Part shown: in pieces, positions 44,335 to 52,855 of the stretch
Layout of the letters: each line of letters begins with the position of its first letter
How positions within the stretch are numbered: the stretch's first letter is position 1
Assembly (NCBI RefSeq): GCF_020010925.1
Contig: NZ_JAGJBZ010000001.1
Location: forward strand, 3,020,001-3,084,000
DNA from: Streptomyces griseiscabiei
GTDB taxonomy: Bacteria > Actinomycetota > Actinomycetes > Streptomycetales > Streptomycetaceae
DNA length: 64,000 nt
Direction of reading: 5' to 3'
Made by a program: the position numbers and the translations under genes
Notes under the pieces: generated by a model
The model's input: only the letters and a program-made list of their open reading frames with translations
The model's database searches: none
Told to the model about the DNA's origin: nothing

Positions 44335-45345
44335 GTGATCGAGCTGGAGGGGGTTCCCGAGCTGATCGACCCAGTGATGGTGGCCGCGTTCGAAGGCTGG
44401 AACGACGCCGGCGACGCCGCCTCCACCGCGGTCGCGCATCTGGACCGGGAATGGAAGGGCGAGGTGTTCGCGGCGCTGGACGCCGAGGACTACTACGACT
44501 TCCAGGTGAACCGTCCCACGGTGTGGCTGGACGGCGGTGTACGGAAGATCACCTGGCCGACGACAAGGTTGTCGGTGGTCAGGATCGGCGGCGACAAGCC
44601 CCGCGATCTCGTACTCGTCCGAGGCATCGAGCCGTCGATGCGCTGGCGCTCGTTCTGCAACGAGCTGCTGGGCTTCGCCCACGAACTGGGTGTCGAACTG
44701 GTCGTCATCATGGGCGCGCTGCTCGGGGACACCCCGCACACGCGTCCGGTCCCGGTCAGTGGTGTCACGTCCGACCCCGATCTGGCACAGCGCATGGATC
44801 TGGAGGAGACCAAGTACGAGGGCCCCACGGGCATCGTCGGCATCCTCCAGGAGGCGTGCACGCACGCGGGTGTCCCGGCGGTCTCGCTGTGGGCCGCGGT
44901 GCCGCACTACGTCTCGCAGCCGCCGAACCCGAAGGCGACGCTGGCCCTCCTGAACCGGCTGGAGGACCTGATCGACGTACGCATCCCGCTGGGCGAACTG
45001 CCCGAGGACGCGCGCGCCTGGCAGGTGGGCGTGGACCAGCTGGCCGCGGAGGACAGCGAGGTCGCCGAGTACGTGCAGACGCTGGAGGAGGCCCGGGACA
45101 CGGCGGAGCTGCCGGAGGCGTCGGGCGAGGCGATCGCCCGGGAGTTCGAGCGGTATCTGCGGCGGCGCGACGGGGGGCCCGGCTCCGCCGGTCCGGCCGG
45201 GGGGCATGCCACGGCTGACGGGGGTGACACGGGCTCCGGGGCGTGGAACCCCAAGGAGAACCCCGGGGGGCGGACACGGCCGCCGAAGCCGTCGCGGCCG
45301 GAGGCCGAAGCCGAGACCGAGGATGACGATTCGTCGGACGAGTAG
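44335..45345 (+). CDS. PAC2-family protein
   Basis: A 336-aa protein of the PAC2 (proteasome assembly chaperone-like) family, known in actinobacteria as the Rv2125 type. VMVAAFEGWNDAGDAASTAV, YYDFQVNRPTVWLDGGVRKI, LVLVRGIEPSMRWRSFCNEL and LVVIMGALLGDTPHTRPVPV are conserved. The C-terminal 60 residues are disordered and acidic. The GTG at 44335 follows GGAAGGAGGCG. In the eukaryotic family PAC2 aids proteasome assembly. Here it lies 40 kb from the prc genes, and a role in bacterial proteasome assembly is unproven. Confidence 0.92.
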   Translation: MIELEGVPELIDPVMVAAFEGWNDAGDAASTAVAHLDREWKGEVFAALDAEDYYDFQVNRPTVWLDGGVRKITWPTTRLSVVRIGGDKPRDLVLVRGIEPSMRWRSFCNELLGFAHELGVELVVIMGALLGDTPHTRPVPVSGVTSDPDLAQRMDLEETKYEGPTGIVGILQEACTHAGVPAVSLWAAVPHYVSQPPNPKATLALLNRLEDLIDVRIPLGELPEDARAWQVGVDQLAAEDSEVAEYVQTLEEARDTAELPEASGEAIAREFERYLRRRDGGPGSAGPAGGHATADGGDTGSGAWNPKENPGGRTRPPKPSRPEAEAETEDDDSSDE

Positions 45346-45392
45346 AGCCCGCCGGTTCCGCAGGAGGACGCTGCGCGGGATCTGCGAGTTCG

Positions 45393-45466
45393 TTGTGGCT
45401 GGTCGCGCCCACGCGGCGGAGCCGCACATCGAGTACAGCCCCGCGCCCCTTCGGGCGCGGGGCTGT
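45393..45466. repeat. Dispersed Streptomyces repeat with terminator hairpin
   Basis: TTGTGGCTGGTCGCGCCCAC leads into a perfect 14-bp hairpin (45435-45466) with a CTTC loop. A related unit with TGGCTGATCGCG and a CCCCGCGCCCC hairpin is at 48111-48155, and TTGTGGCTGGTCGC recurs near 54000 beside the insertion sequence. I recognise this as a sequence commonly scattered between Streptomyces genes. Here it terminates the PAC2 gene and the convergent secreted-protein gene. Confidence 0.7.
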
Positions 45467-45487
45467 GGGCCCGGAGTCACCAGTTGC

Positions 45488-46522
45488 TCAGCGTTTGACC
45501 GACACCACCGCGTAGCTCGTCTCCGGGGTCGGGGTCGTCGTGAAGCGGGCGTTGGGGAGGTAGAGGCGGTTCCTGTGGGCCGCGACCGTCGTCGGGACGT
45601 CGAATTCGGCGTCGCTGAGGCGGCCCTCGAAGATGCCGCTGCGTCCGTCGTCGGAGAGCTGGAAGACGTCGATCGCGTTCTGGCGGTTCTGGACGACGTA
45701 GAGCCGCCGGCCGAGGAGCAGCAGGCCGTCGCCGTTGGTGAGGGGCGCCGCGTCGCCCAGGTCGACGAGGGTCGTGACCCCGGTCCTCGGGTCGACCCGG
45801 TGGAGTCCGCCCGCGCCGGACTGGACGACCAGGAGGGCCTTGCCGTCCGGGGTGCGGGTGATGCCGTTGGCGTTGACGACCTCGCCGGGGGTCTGGGTCC
45901 AGGCACCGCCCAGCGTGACCGTGACGACGTCGTCCGGAGCCGGCAGCCGGCCGTTCCGGCCGAGCGGCAGGGCGTACAGGGCGGGCTGGAACGAGTCGGT
46001 GAACCAGGCGGCGCCCGCCGTGAGGAAGACGTCGTTGGCGAAGGTCGGTGTCTTCGTGGTCAGCGTGTACGAGGCGATGATCTCGCCGGTGCGGGCGTCC
46101 ACGACACGGGCGCCCTGACCGCGTCCGGCGACGAACAGCCGTCCCCGGTCGTCGAGTTTGAGCCCGACGGAGGGCGTACCGGGGCCCGCGGAGACGATAC
46201 GGCCCTCGCCGGTGCGCAGGTCGGCCCGGTAGATCGAGCCGTCGCCCAGGGAGCCCAGGTAGGCGTAGGGGCCGGCGCCGATGGTGATGCCCTCGGGGCG
46301 GAAGCCGTCGGGCAGCGGGAGGAGGTCGGGCCAGGTGTCCTCGGAGGCGGGTCCCGGGACGGCGGACGAGGCGGAGGCGCTCGCCGCCGAGGAGCCGACG
46401 AGCAGTGCGCCGGCGGTGGCGGCGGACGTGGTGAGCAGTCTTCGCCGACTGAGGTGGGGGGTGGTGGGGGGTGGCGCGGAGTAGGGGGACTGCGCGGAAT
46501 GCGGGGGTTGCGGGGGTGCCAC
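45488..46522 (-). CDS. Tat-exported beta-propeller protein (SMP-30/gluconolactonase-like)
   Basis: A 344-aa secreted protein. After a Pro-rich tail, SRRRLLTTSAATAGALLVG is a twin-arginine signal with an ASA cleavage region. The mature part has repeated propeller blades: LPDGFRPEGITIGAGPYAYL, GTPSVGLKLDDRGRLFVAG, GEVVNANGITRTPDGKALLV and GDAAPLTNGDGLLLLGRRLY, typical of SMP-30-like lactonases. The GTG at 46522 follows GGAAGGGACG. It stands alone behind the mshC terminator. The catalytic metal residues could not be fixed, so it may be non-enzymatic. Confidence 0.82.
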   Translation of the reverse strand: MAPPQPPHSAQSPYSAPPPTTPHLSRRRLLTTSAATAGALLVGSSAASASASSAVPGPASEDTWPDLLPLPDGFRPEGITIGAGPYAYLGSLGDGSIYRADLRTGEGRIVSAGPGTPSVGLKLDDRGRLFVAGRGQGARVVDARTGEIIASYTLTTKTPTFANDVFLTAGAAWFTDSFQPALYALPLGRNGRLPAPDDVVTVTLGGAWTQTPGEVVNANGITRTPDGKALLVVQSGAGGLHRVDPRTGVTTLVDLGDAAPLTNGDGLLLLGRRLYVVQNRQNAIDVFQLSDDGRSGIFEGRLSDAEFDVPTTVAAHRNRLYLPNARFTTTPTPETSYAVVSVKR

Positions 46523-46677
46523 GGTGCGTCCCTTCCACGAAGGGACCGGCAGCTGGCCGGTCCGGCTTCAACTGACGTCTGTCACCCCATCACATGCCGA
46601 CCGGCCCTGCAGCGCTTCGCAATCGACCGACAGCGCCTTGACAGCCCCGGAACGGCTTCTGAGGGGATTGCGACGAA

Positions 46678-46720
46678 AGGGCGCCTTCTCCGGCCGGAGT
46701 CCGGCCGGAGAAGGCGCCCT
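46678..46720. terminator. Perfect 21-bp palindromic terminator after mshC
   Basis: Arms of 21 bases match perfectly around one central G. Part of the right arm (GGAGAAGGCGCCCT) is repeated directly at 46729-46742. It lies about 50 bases past the mshC stop on the minus strand. Nothing else was seen in 46523-46771. Confidence 0.8.
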
Positions 46721-46771
46721 GCTGTCAGGAGAAGGCGCCCTACTGCCGGACGCCTGTGCAGAGTCGTTACT

Positions 46772-48001
46772 TCACAGGGCCACCCCGAGGAGCGCGTCCA
46801 CCGCGCGTGACACGACACCGGGCGCGCCCTCGTCCGTACCGCCCCGCTCCGCCTGGAGCGCGGCCCAGCGGTCGACCGCGGCGAGGGCGGCCGGCGCGTC
46901 CAGGTCGTTCGCGAGGGCCTCGCGGATCTCCTCGACCAGGGCCTCGGCGGGCGGTCCGTCGGGCCGGGAGACGGCGGCGCGCCACCGGCCGAGGCGGGCG
47001 ACGGCGTCCCGGAGCACCTGGTCGGTCCACTCCCAGTCGGCCCGGTAGTGGTGGGCGAGGAGCGCGAGGCGTATCGCGGCCGGGTCGACCCCGTCGCGGC
47101 GCAGCCTGGAGACGAAGACCAGGTTGCCCTTGGACTTCGACATCTTCTCGCCGTCCAGCGCGACCATGCCGGCGTGCACGTACGCCTTGGCCATGGGGAA
47201 CTCGCCGGTCAGCGCCTGCGCGTGCGAGGCGCCCATCTCGTGGTGCGGGAAGGCGAGGTCGGAGCCGCCGCCCTGGACGTCGAAGCCCATGCCGAGGTGG
47301 TCCAGGGCGATGGCGACGCACTCGATGTGCCAGCCGGGGCGGCCCCGGCCGAGGGAGCCGCCGTCCCAGCTGGGCTCGCCCTCGCGCGCGGCCATCCACA
47401 GCATCGGGTCGAGCGGGTTCTTCTTCCCGGCTCGCTCCGGGTCGCCGCCGCGCTCCGCGGAGAGCAGCCGCATGGTGGCGGCGTCCAGGCGCGAGACCTT
47501 GCCGAAGTCCGGGTCGGACTCGACGGAGAAGTAGATGTCGCCCTCGAGTTCGTAGGCGGCACCGGAGTCGAGGAGCCGTTCGACGAGCGGGACGATGCCG
47601 GGGATGGCCTCGACCGCGCCGATGTAGTGGCGCGGCGGGAGCATCCGCAGGGCGGTCATGTCCTCGCGGAAGAGGGCGGTCTCCTTCTCGGCGAGGGCCA
47701 CCCAGTCGATGGAGTCGCGCGCGGCCCGCTCCAGCAGGGGGTCGTCGACGTCCGTCACGTTCTGGACGTAGTGAACCTGCCGCTTGGTGTCGAGCCACAC
47801 GCGCTGGACGAGGTCGAACGCGTTGTAGGTCGCCGCGTGACCCATGTGGGTCGCGTCGTACGGGGTGATTCCGCAGACGTAGATACGGGCGACGAGACCG
47901 GGGTCAAGGGTGATGAGCCCATCGGTCGCGGTGTCGTGGATCCGAAGGTCGCGGCCCTTGCCGGGCAGGGCGGGGACCTCAGAAGCGGGCCAGGCATGCA
48001 T
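46772..48001 (-). CDS. mshC: Mycothiol ligase MshC
   Basis: A 409-aa cysteinyl-tRNA-synthetase-like enzyme that joins cysteine to GlcN-inositol in mycothiol biosynthesis. Zinc and cysteine are bound through [19 protein letters not shown], the [15 protein letters not shown] block and [14 protein letters not shown]; the adenylate loop is KMSKSKGN. It lacks the tRNA-binding C-terminal domain of true CysS, and the length matches MshC. The ATG at 48001 ([10 protein letters not shown]) is in the common start context. It consumes cysteine, linking it to the sulfur theme of the region. Confidence 0.95.
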   Translation of the reverse strand: MHAWPASEVPALPGKGRDLRIHDTATDGLITLDPGLVARIYVCGITPYDATHMGHAATYNAFDLVQRVWLDTKRQVHYVQNVTDVDDPLLERAARDSIDWVALAEKETALFREDMTALRMLPPRHYIGAVEAIPGIVPLVERLLDSGAAYELEGDIYFSVESDPDFGKVSRLDAATMRLLSAERGGDPERAGKKNPLDPMLWMAAREGEPSWDGGSLGRGRPGWHIECVAIALDHLGMGFDVQGGGSDLAFPHHEMGASHAQALTGEFPMAKAYVHAGMVALDGEKMSKSKGNLVFVSRLRRDGVDPAAIRLALLAHHYRADWEWTDQVLRDAVARLGRWRAAVSRPDGPPAEALVEEIREALANDLDAPAALAAVDRWAALQAERGGTDEGAPGVVSRAVDALLGVAL

Positions 48002-48110
48002 GTCACGAGCCTAACCCGATCCCCGCGCGGCTATGCGGGGTCCCTCCGGGGGATCGGCGGGGGCGCCTTCCGGCTCGGGGGTACGGGCTGTCCTGCGGCT
48101 TACGCCCGTA

Positions 48111-48155
48111 CGTGGCTGATCGCGCAGTTCCCCGCGCCCCTGACGGGGCGCGGGG
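48111..48155. repeat. Dispersed Streptomyces repeat with hairpin
   Basis: CGTGGCTGATCGCGCAGTTC continues into perfect 11-bp arms CCCCGCGCCCC / GGGGCGCGGGG (48130-48155) with a TGAC loop. It lies 16 bases beyond the end of the minus-strand kinase-fold gene and upstream of mshC, so it probably ends that transcript. See the related unit at 45393-45466. Confidence 0.65.
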
Positions 48156-48170
48156 GCCCCGGCCGTCATG

Positions 48171-49058
48171 TCAGACCGGGGGCCAGGGGATCGCCGGCCA
48201 GTCGCCGCTGGGCTCGGGGTGACGGCCGCTCTTCAGCAGCGCGGCGACCCGCTCCCGGGTGGCGTCCAGCTCGGCCGGTGTGATCAACGCGACGAGCTTC
48301 GCGGCCAGCGCCCCGCCCTCGCCGAGGGCGTCCCGCAGTCCTGCCAGGACCTCCAGGGCCTCGTCCGTGAGCGGTTCCCCGGCCCACCCCCACAGCAGCG
48401 TCCGCAGCTTGTTCTCGGCGTTGAAGGTGACCCCGTGGTCGATGCCGTAGAGGCGCCCCTCTGCGGCCGGCAGCAGATGCCCGCCCTTGCGGTCCGCGTT
48501 GTTGACGACCGCGTCCAGCACGGCGAGCCGCCGCAGCCGGGGATCGTCGGCGTGCACGAGGAGCGCGGTCCTCCCCTCACCGACCTCGGCGAACCCGACC
48601 GCCTTCCAGCCCTCCCCGGCCTCCTCGCCGTCCACCAGGGCCAGCAGCTCGGACCCGGCCTCGCCCTCGATCCACAGCTGGCACATGCCCTCCCCGTACG
48701 GCCCGTCCCGCAGCACCGTGGGCGGTACGAGCCCCCAGCCGGTCGCCTCGGACACCGCGTACGCGGCGACCTCCCGCTGCGCGAGCGTCCCGTCGGGGAA
48801 GTCCCACAGGGGCCGCTCCCCGGCGACGGGCTTGTAGACGCAGGCCGTCTCCCGCCCGTCGTACGAGACCGTGCAGTAGAGCACCGCGTTGGACGCCTCC
48901 CGCACCCGCCCCCGTACGGTCAACTCGCCCTCGGCGAGCAGCGTGACGAGGGAGCCGTCGGACGGCTGGGCGGGTGCCCCGGTGGACGACGGCGACGTGG
49001 CGGAGGACTCGGCGGAGGAGGTCACGCGTCGCGCCGGTATCCGTTCTGGCGCGGACAT
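48171..49058 (-). CDS. PI3/4-kinase-fold protein (SCO1664 family)
   Basis: A 295-aa protein conserved beside mshC in actinobacteria. LYCTVSYDGRETACVYKPVA supplies a Lys in a nucleotide-binding strand, LDAVVNNADRKGGHLLP is the catalytic-loop-like segment and RLYGIDHGVTFNAENKLRTL the metal-binding DHG, together the pattern of phosphatidylinositol-kinase-fold enzymes. Its substrate is unknown. The ATG at 49058 follows GGAGGGACACGT. It overlaps the upstream DUF3090 gene by 37 bases, so the two are translationally coupled. Confidence 0.85.
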   Translation of the reverse strand: MSAPERIPARRVTSSAESSATSPSSTGAPAQPSDGSLVTLLAEGELTVRGRVREASNAVLYCTVSYDGRETACVYKPVAGERPLWDFPDGTLAQREVAAYAVSEATGWGLVPPTVLRDGPYGEGMCQLWIEGEAGSELLALVDGEEAGEGWKAVGFAEVGEGRTALLVHADDPRLRRLAVLDAVVNNADRKGGHLLPAAEGRLYGIDHGVTFNAENKLRTLLWGWAGEPLTDEALEVLAGLRDALGEGGALAAKLVALITPAELDATRERVAALLKSGRHPEPSGDWPAIPWPPV

Positions 49059-49612
49059 ACGTGTCCCTCCGGATCGAGCGGCAGACTGCACAGCGGGCAC
49101 GGCGGGCGCCCCGCGTTGACGACGTCGAGGGCCCGCTTGGCGAAGGCGCGGGCCTGGGTGCCGGTGAGACGGACACGGAGCATCGGCGGGCCGTTCTCCT
49201 CGTCCTGGAGCATCCGCTCCTCCGCCTCGGCCAGGTCCTCCTCGGAGTCCGCGTCCAGCTCCACCAGGGCCTGGGCCTCGACGATCATCCGCTCCTCGTC
49301 GCCGTCCCAGGCCAGCGCCATCGTGCCGACCCGGAACTCCTCCTCGACAGGGGCCTCCAGCGGCGCCGTGTCCGACACCTCGGTGGGGGCGACGGCCGGC
49401 ACCGCGGCGCTGCCGCCGCTGCGCCGCACGACCTCGTCCAGCAGTTCGTCCATGCGTTCGGCGAGCGCGGCGACCTGGGTCTTCTCCAGGGCGACGCTGG
49501 TCACACGCTGCCCCGAGGAGGCTTGCAGGAAGAAGGTCCGGCGCCCGGGCAGCCCGACCGTACCGGCCACGAAGCGGTCCGGGGGGTCGTAGAGGAACAC
49601 CTGACGGGACAC
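49022..49612 (-). CDS. DUF3090 family protein
   Basis: A 196-aa conserved actinobacterial protein. VFLYDPPDRFVAGTVGLPGR and FFLQASSGQRVTSVALEKTQ define the family; MALAWDGDEERMIVEAQAL lies in the middle. The C-terminus CPLCSLPLDPEGHVCPRQNG is a likely zinc ribbon. The GTG at 49612 follows GGAGACAGG. It is first in a two-gene unit with the kinase-fold protein and lies behind the histidine phosphatase gene, an order also found in M. tuberculosis (Rv2133c-Rv2135c). Function unknown. Confidence 0.88.
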   Translation of the reverse strand: MSRQVFLYDPPDRFVAGTVGLPGRRTFFLQASSGQRVTSVALEKTQVAALAERMDELLDEVVRRSGGSAAVPAVAPTEVSDTAPLEAPVEEEFRVGTMALAWDGDEERMIVEAQALVELDADSEEDLAEAEERMLQDEENGPPMLRVRLTGTQARAFAKRALDVVNAGRPPCPLCSLPLDPEGHVCPRQNGYRRDA

Positions 49613-49708
49613 GTCCTGTCTCCATTGGAATCGACGTCGGGACCGGCCGCGCCGGATGCTGACTGGTTCAGCTCCGCCGCGACCGCTTCACCCTACTGCG
49701 GTTGACGA

Positions 49709-50395
49709 TCACGGTGCCCCCGCACCGCCCCCGACGGTCGCGTCACCGCTCGGGGGCTCCTCGCGCGGCGCCAGGGACGAGAAGTCCCCGGTGTCGCCGA
49801 GGCGGACGAGAAACGGCCTGAGTCGTGTGTAACGGATCGCGGTGATGGAACACGGTTCCACAGAGATCCGCTGGAAGAGGTCCAGATGAAGTCCGAGTGC
49901 GTCCGCCACGAGCGACTTGATGATGTCGCCGTGCGAACACATCAGATACACGGCGTCGGCCCCGTGTTCACGCTCCACGCGCGCGTTCCACTCCCGTACC
50001 GCCTCCGCGGCCCGGTGCTGCATCGCCCGCATCGACTCGCCGCCGGGGAACTCGACGGCCGTCGGATGCGTCTGCACGACTCCCATCAGCGGCTCGTCGG
50101 CCAGCTCCGCGAGCTTGCGGCCGGACCAGTCGCCGTAGTGGCACTCGCCGATGCGTTCGTCGGTGTGCGCGGTGAGGTCGGGCCGGGCGTCGAGGAGCGG
50201 GCGAATCGTTTCCTGGCAGCGCTGGAGCGGGCTGCTGACCACCTCGGCGATCGGCAGCCCGGCGAGCCGGCCGGGCAGCGCCGCGGCCTGCGCGGAGCCT
50301 CGCTCGTCGAGTGCGATCCCGGGCGTCCACCCGGCGAGCACTCCCTCGGTGTTGGCGGTGGACCGTCCGTGCCGGACAAGGATCAACGTGGGCAT
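49709..50395 (-). CDS. Histidine phosphatase family protein
   Basis: A 228-aa phosphoglycerate-mutase-fold phosphatase. LILVRHGRSTANTEGVLAG holds the phosphorylated His and Arg; SSPLQRCQETI the second Arg; GECHYGDWSGRKL the acid; and YLMCSHGDIIKSLVADALG the second catalytic His. The C-terminus is Gly-rich. The ATG at 50395 is preceded by GGGG. It is upstream of DUF3090 in the same direction (96 bases apart) and diverges from corA. The substrate is not apparent. Confidence 0.92.
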   Translation of the reverse strand: MPTLILVRHGRSTANTEGVLAGWTPGIALDERGSAQAAALPGRLAGLPIAEVVSSPLQRCQETIRPLLDARPDLTAHTDERIGECHYGDWSGRKLAELADEPLMGVVQTHPTAVEFPGGESMRAMQHRAAEAVREWNARVEREHGADAVYLMCSHGDIIKSLVADALGLHLDLFQRISVEPCSITAIRYTRLRPFLVRLGDTGDFSSLAPREEPPSGDATVGGGAGAP

Positions 50396-50484
50396 GCGCC
50401 CCAGCCTAGGCGCACCCGGAAACACGCACGGCAGGGGCGTACGCCGGGGTGCGTTTCCGGCCGGGCGGCGGGAGGATGCACAGC

Positions 50485-51477
50485 GTGATCGTCGACTGCG
50501 CCATCTATCGTGACGGGCGCCGGACGGAAGGCCCCGCGGACCTCTCCGACGCCCTGTCGCAGTGCCGCGCGGTGGGCGAGGCGTTCGTCTGGATCGGCCT
50601 GTACGAGCCGACGGAGGACGAGTTCGCCCAGGTCACCGAGGAGTTCGCGCTGCATCCGCTGGCCGTCGAGGACGCGCTCAAGGCACATCAGCGACCCAAG
50701 CTGGAGGTGTACGACGACTCCCTGTTCGTGGTCCTCAAGCCGGTGGAGTACGAGCCGGAGAACGACGTCGTCTCGGCCGGCGAGGTCATGGTCTTCATCG
50801 GCGACTCGTTCGTGGTGACCGTGCGCCACGGCGAACAGGCACCGCTCGCGGCCGTGCGCCGCCGGCTGGAGGCGGAGCCCGAGATGCTCCGGCACGGCCC
50901 GACCGCGGTGCTGTACTCGATCGCCGACGCCGTGGTGGACCACTACGTGGACGTGGCGAGCGAGCTGGGCACCGACCTGGAGGAGCTGGAGACGGAGGTG
51001 TTCTCCCCGGCCTCCGGCGGCTCACGGCACACGGCGTCCGGCATCTACGCCTTCAAACGGCAGATCCTGGAGTTCCGCCGGGCCACGGGCCCCCTCGCGC
51101 AGCCGCTGGCCCGGCTCGCGGGTGTGCTCGGCGGCCGGGTGCCGTTCGTCCCCGACGCGGCGCGGCCGTTCTTCCGCGATGTGAACGACCACCTCACGCG
51201 CGTGAACGAGACGGTCGAGGGGCTGGACCGGCTGGTCTCCGACATCCTCTCGGCGCATCTGGCGCAGATGAGCGTCCGCCAGAACGACGACGTCCGGAAG
51301 ATCTCCGCCTGGGCGGCGATGGCCGCGGTCCCCACGATGGTCGCGGGCGTCTACGGCATGAACTTCGACCACATGCCCGAACTGCACTGGGTGTGGGCGT
51401 ACCCGGCGCTGATCGGCACGCTGGTCGTGCTGGAGTTCGCGCTGCACCGGCTCTTCAAGCGGCGGGGCTGGCTGTAG
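50485..51477 (+). CDS. corA: CorA-type magnesium/cobalt transporter
   Basis: A 330-aa pentameric channel subunit. A large cytoplasmic domain (AFVWIGLYEPTEDEFAQVTE, HPLAVEDALKAHQRPKLEVY) is followed by the long stalk helix and two C-terminal membrane helices with the signature AGVYGMNFDHMPEL (GMN filter) and LIGTLVVLEFALHRLF, ending in KRRGWL. GTG at 50485 has GGGAGG nine bases upstream; the ATG at 50476 abuts that ribosome site and is less likely. It diverges from the phosphatase and ends 60 bases before a miniature transposable element. Confidence 0.92.
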   Translation: MIVDCAIYRDGRRTEGPADLSDALSQCRAVGEAFVWIGLYEPTEDEFAQVTEEFALHPLAVEDALKAHQRPKLEVYDDSLFVVLKPVEYEPENDVVSAGEVMVFIGDSFVVTVRHGEQAPLAAVRRRLEAEPEMLRHGPTAVLYSIADAVVDHYVDVASELGTDLEELETEVFSPASGGSRHTASGIYAFKRQILEFRRATGPLAQPLARLAGVLGGRVPFVPDAARPFFRDVNDHLTRVNETVEGLDRLVSDILSAHLAQMSVRQNDDVRKISAWAAMAAVPTMVAGVYGMNFDHMPELHWVWAYPALIGTLVVLEFALHRLFKRRGWL

Positions 51478-51537
51478 CGGACGGCACGCGCGCGGGGCGG
51501 CTGTCGGGCTCCACGCGCGCGTGCCGGGCCGCCCGTC

Positions 51538-51791
51538 CTAGGGCGTGTCCGCAAAGTCCCGCCTGCCCCGCGGCGCCTGGCACGCTCCCCCACTCCCGGC
51601 TGCGCCCGAGCGGGAGGGGCCCCCACCACCGCACCGGGCGAAAACCCAAGTACATCCAGTACGAGGGCTTCCGCCCGGCATGCCGAGAGCACGCTCCCCC
51701 AGTCTCGGCTTCGCTCGACCGGGAGGTACCCCCACGACGCCGCGGGGCCCGCCCTCCGGGCGGACGACGGGACTTTGCGGACACGCCCTAG
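51538..51791. mobile_element. 254-bp miniature inverted-repeat element
   Basis: Perfect 24-base terminal inverted repeats (51538-51561 beginning CTAGGGCGTGTCCGCAAAGT, and 51768-51791) bound a non-coding element with CTAG or TA at its borders. Inside, CACGCTCCCCCA occurs twice (51581 and 51690), each followed by a strong hairpin, and a third hairpin lies between them. No transposase is present, so it depends on one in trans. Its right end supplies the TAG stop of the ferritin-like gene. The CTAG/TA border suggests an IS5- or IS630-type parent. Confidence 0.75.
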
Positions 51792-52576
51792 GCGAACTCG
51801 GGGGCCGCCGTCGCCGGGCCGCCGAGGGCGTCACGGCGTTCCGGCATCTCCAGGGTGACCATGCGGCGCCAGCCGAAGGCCCGCTCGTAGGCGTACACGG
51901 CGTGGATGCCCGCGGCGAGGACGGCCGCCTTCGCCCTGGGCCAGCCCAGGATGCGGCCCATGCGGTCCATCACGGCGAGGCTGACGTCCCGGTAGACGGC
52001 GATCTCCGCGAGGGCGCACTCGCGCAGGGTCCGCTGGATGAGACGGCCGTGCCCGGCGGCGGCGTAGCGCAGCAGTTCCTCGTGGGTGTAGGCGAGGTGG
52101 TTGTCCTCGTCGTCGGAGATCATCCGGACGGCCTTGCCGATCTCGGGGTGGGTCTCGAAGTGCTTGCGGAGCATCACCATCTGGTCGGCGGCCCGCTGTT
52201 CGGTGACCCGGCTGTGGGACAGGTAGACGATGATGTCGCGCGCCGAGAGGGCCTGGTCGGCCTTGAGCTTGTCGTGTGCGAGACCGATGCCCTTGCGCTC
52301 CAGCAGCATGGTGTAGTCGGTCTCGGGCGGGACCTCGGTGGGCTGGAGGCCGCGCTTCTTCATCAGGGCGTTGAAGATCCGCCCGTGCTTGTCCTCGTCG
52401 GCGCCGTGACGGGTGATCTTGGGGGCGAGCGCGCGCTCGCTGGGCGGGACGAGCGCGGCGATGCGCGCGTTCTCCCAGCCGCCCTGTGTCTCCCCGCTGG
52501 CGGCGATGGAGCAGAACAGCCGGAACGACTCGTCGTCGTCGATGATCTCCTGGAACAGACTCTTGGCCGAAAGCAT
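51788..52576 (-). CDS. Ferritin-like di-iron protein
   Basis: A 262-aa all-helical protein with carboxylate/His iron ligands: HGADEDKHGRIFNALMKKRG, HSRVTEQRAADQMVMLRKHF and MISDDEDNHLAYTHEELLRY, the E-x-x-H pairs of the ferritin-like superfamily. It is probably an oxygenase or oxidase, but the substrate is not evident. The ATG at 52576 follows AGAGGTG. Its stop codon lies within the CTAG end of the neighbouring miniature element, so the original C-terminus may have been changed by that insertion. In 52577-52855 nothing specific was recognised. Confidence 0.82.
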   Translation of the reverse strand: MLSAKSLFQEIIDDDESFRLFCSIAASGETQGGWENARIAALVPPSERALAPKITRHGADEDKHGRIFNALMKKRGLQPTEVPPETDYTMLLERKGIGLAHDKLKADQALSARDIIVYLSHSRVTEQRAADQMVMLRKHFETHPEIGKAVRMISDDEDNHLAYTHEELLRYAAAGHGRLIQRTLRECALAEIAVYRDVSLAVMDRMGRILGWPRAKAAVLAAGIHAVYAYERAFGWRRMVTLEMPERRDALGGPATAAPEFA

Positions 52577-52855
52577 CGAAAGACACCTCTCTGCAGGGGG
52601 CCTGGCAGGGGCCTGCAGAAAACGAGTCAAATGGGGTACCAGGAGCCGGGCAACAGCTGTGTCGGACAAATCCGCCGAACGAAGGAGGCCGGGGCGGCGC
52701 GGGGGCGTAACCGGACAGGCCGTGCCGCGTTGTCCCGGGTGACGGCCGTGGCGGGGAAGACCCCCGAGCCCCCACCACGGCCGTAGTGCTTCCGCGTCGG
52801 CCGCTCCGGCCCTGTTCCGGCCCTCGTCGGCCGTTGCGCCGTTCGGGTCAGCGGG

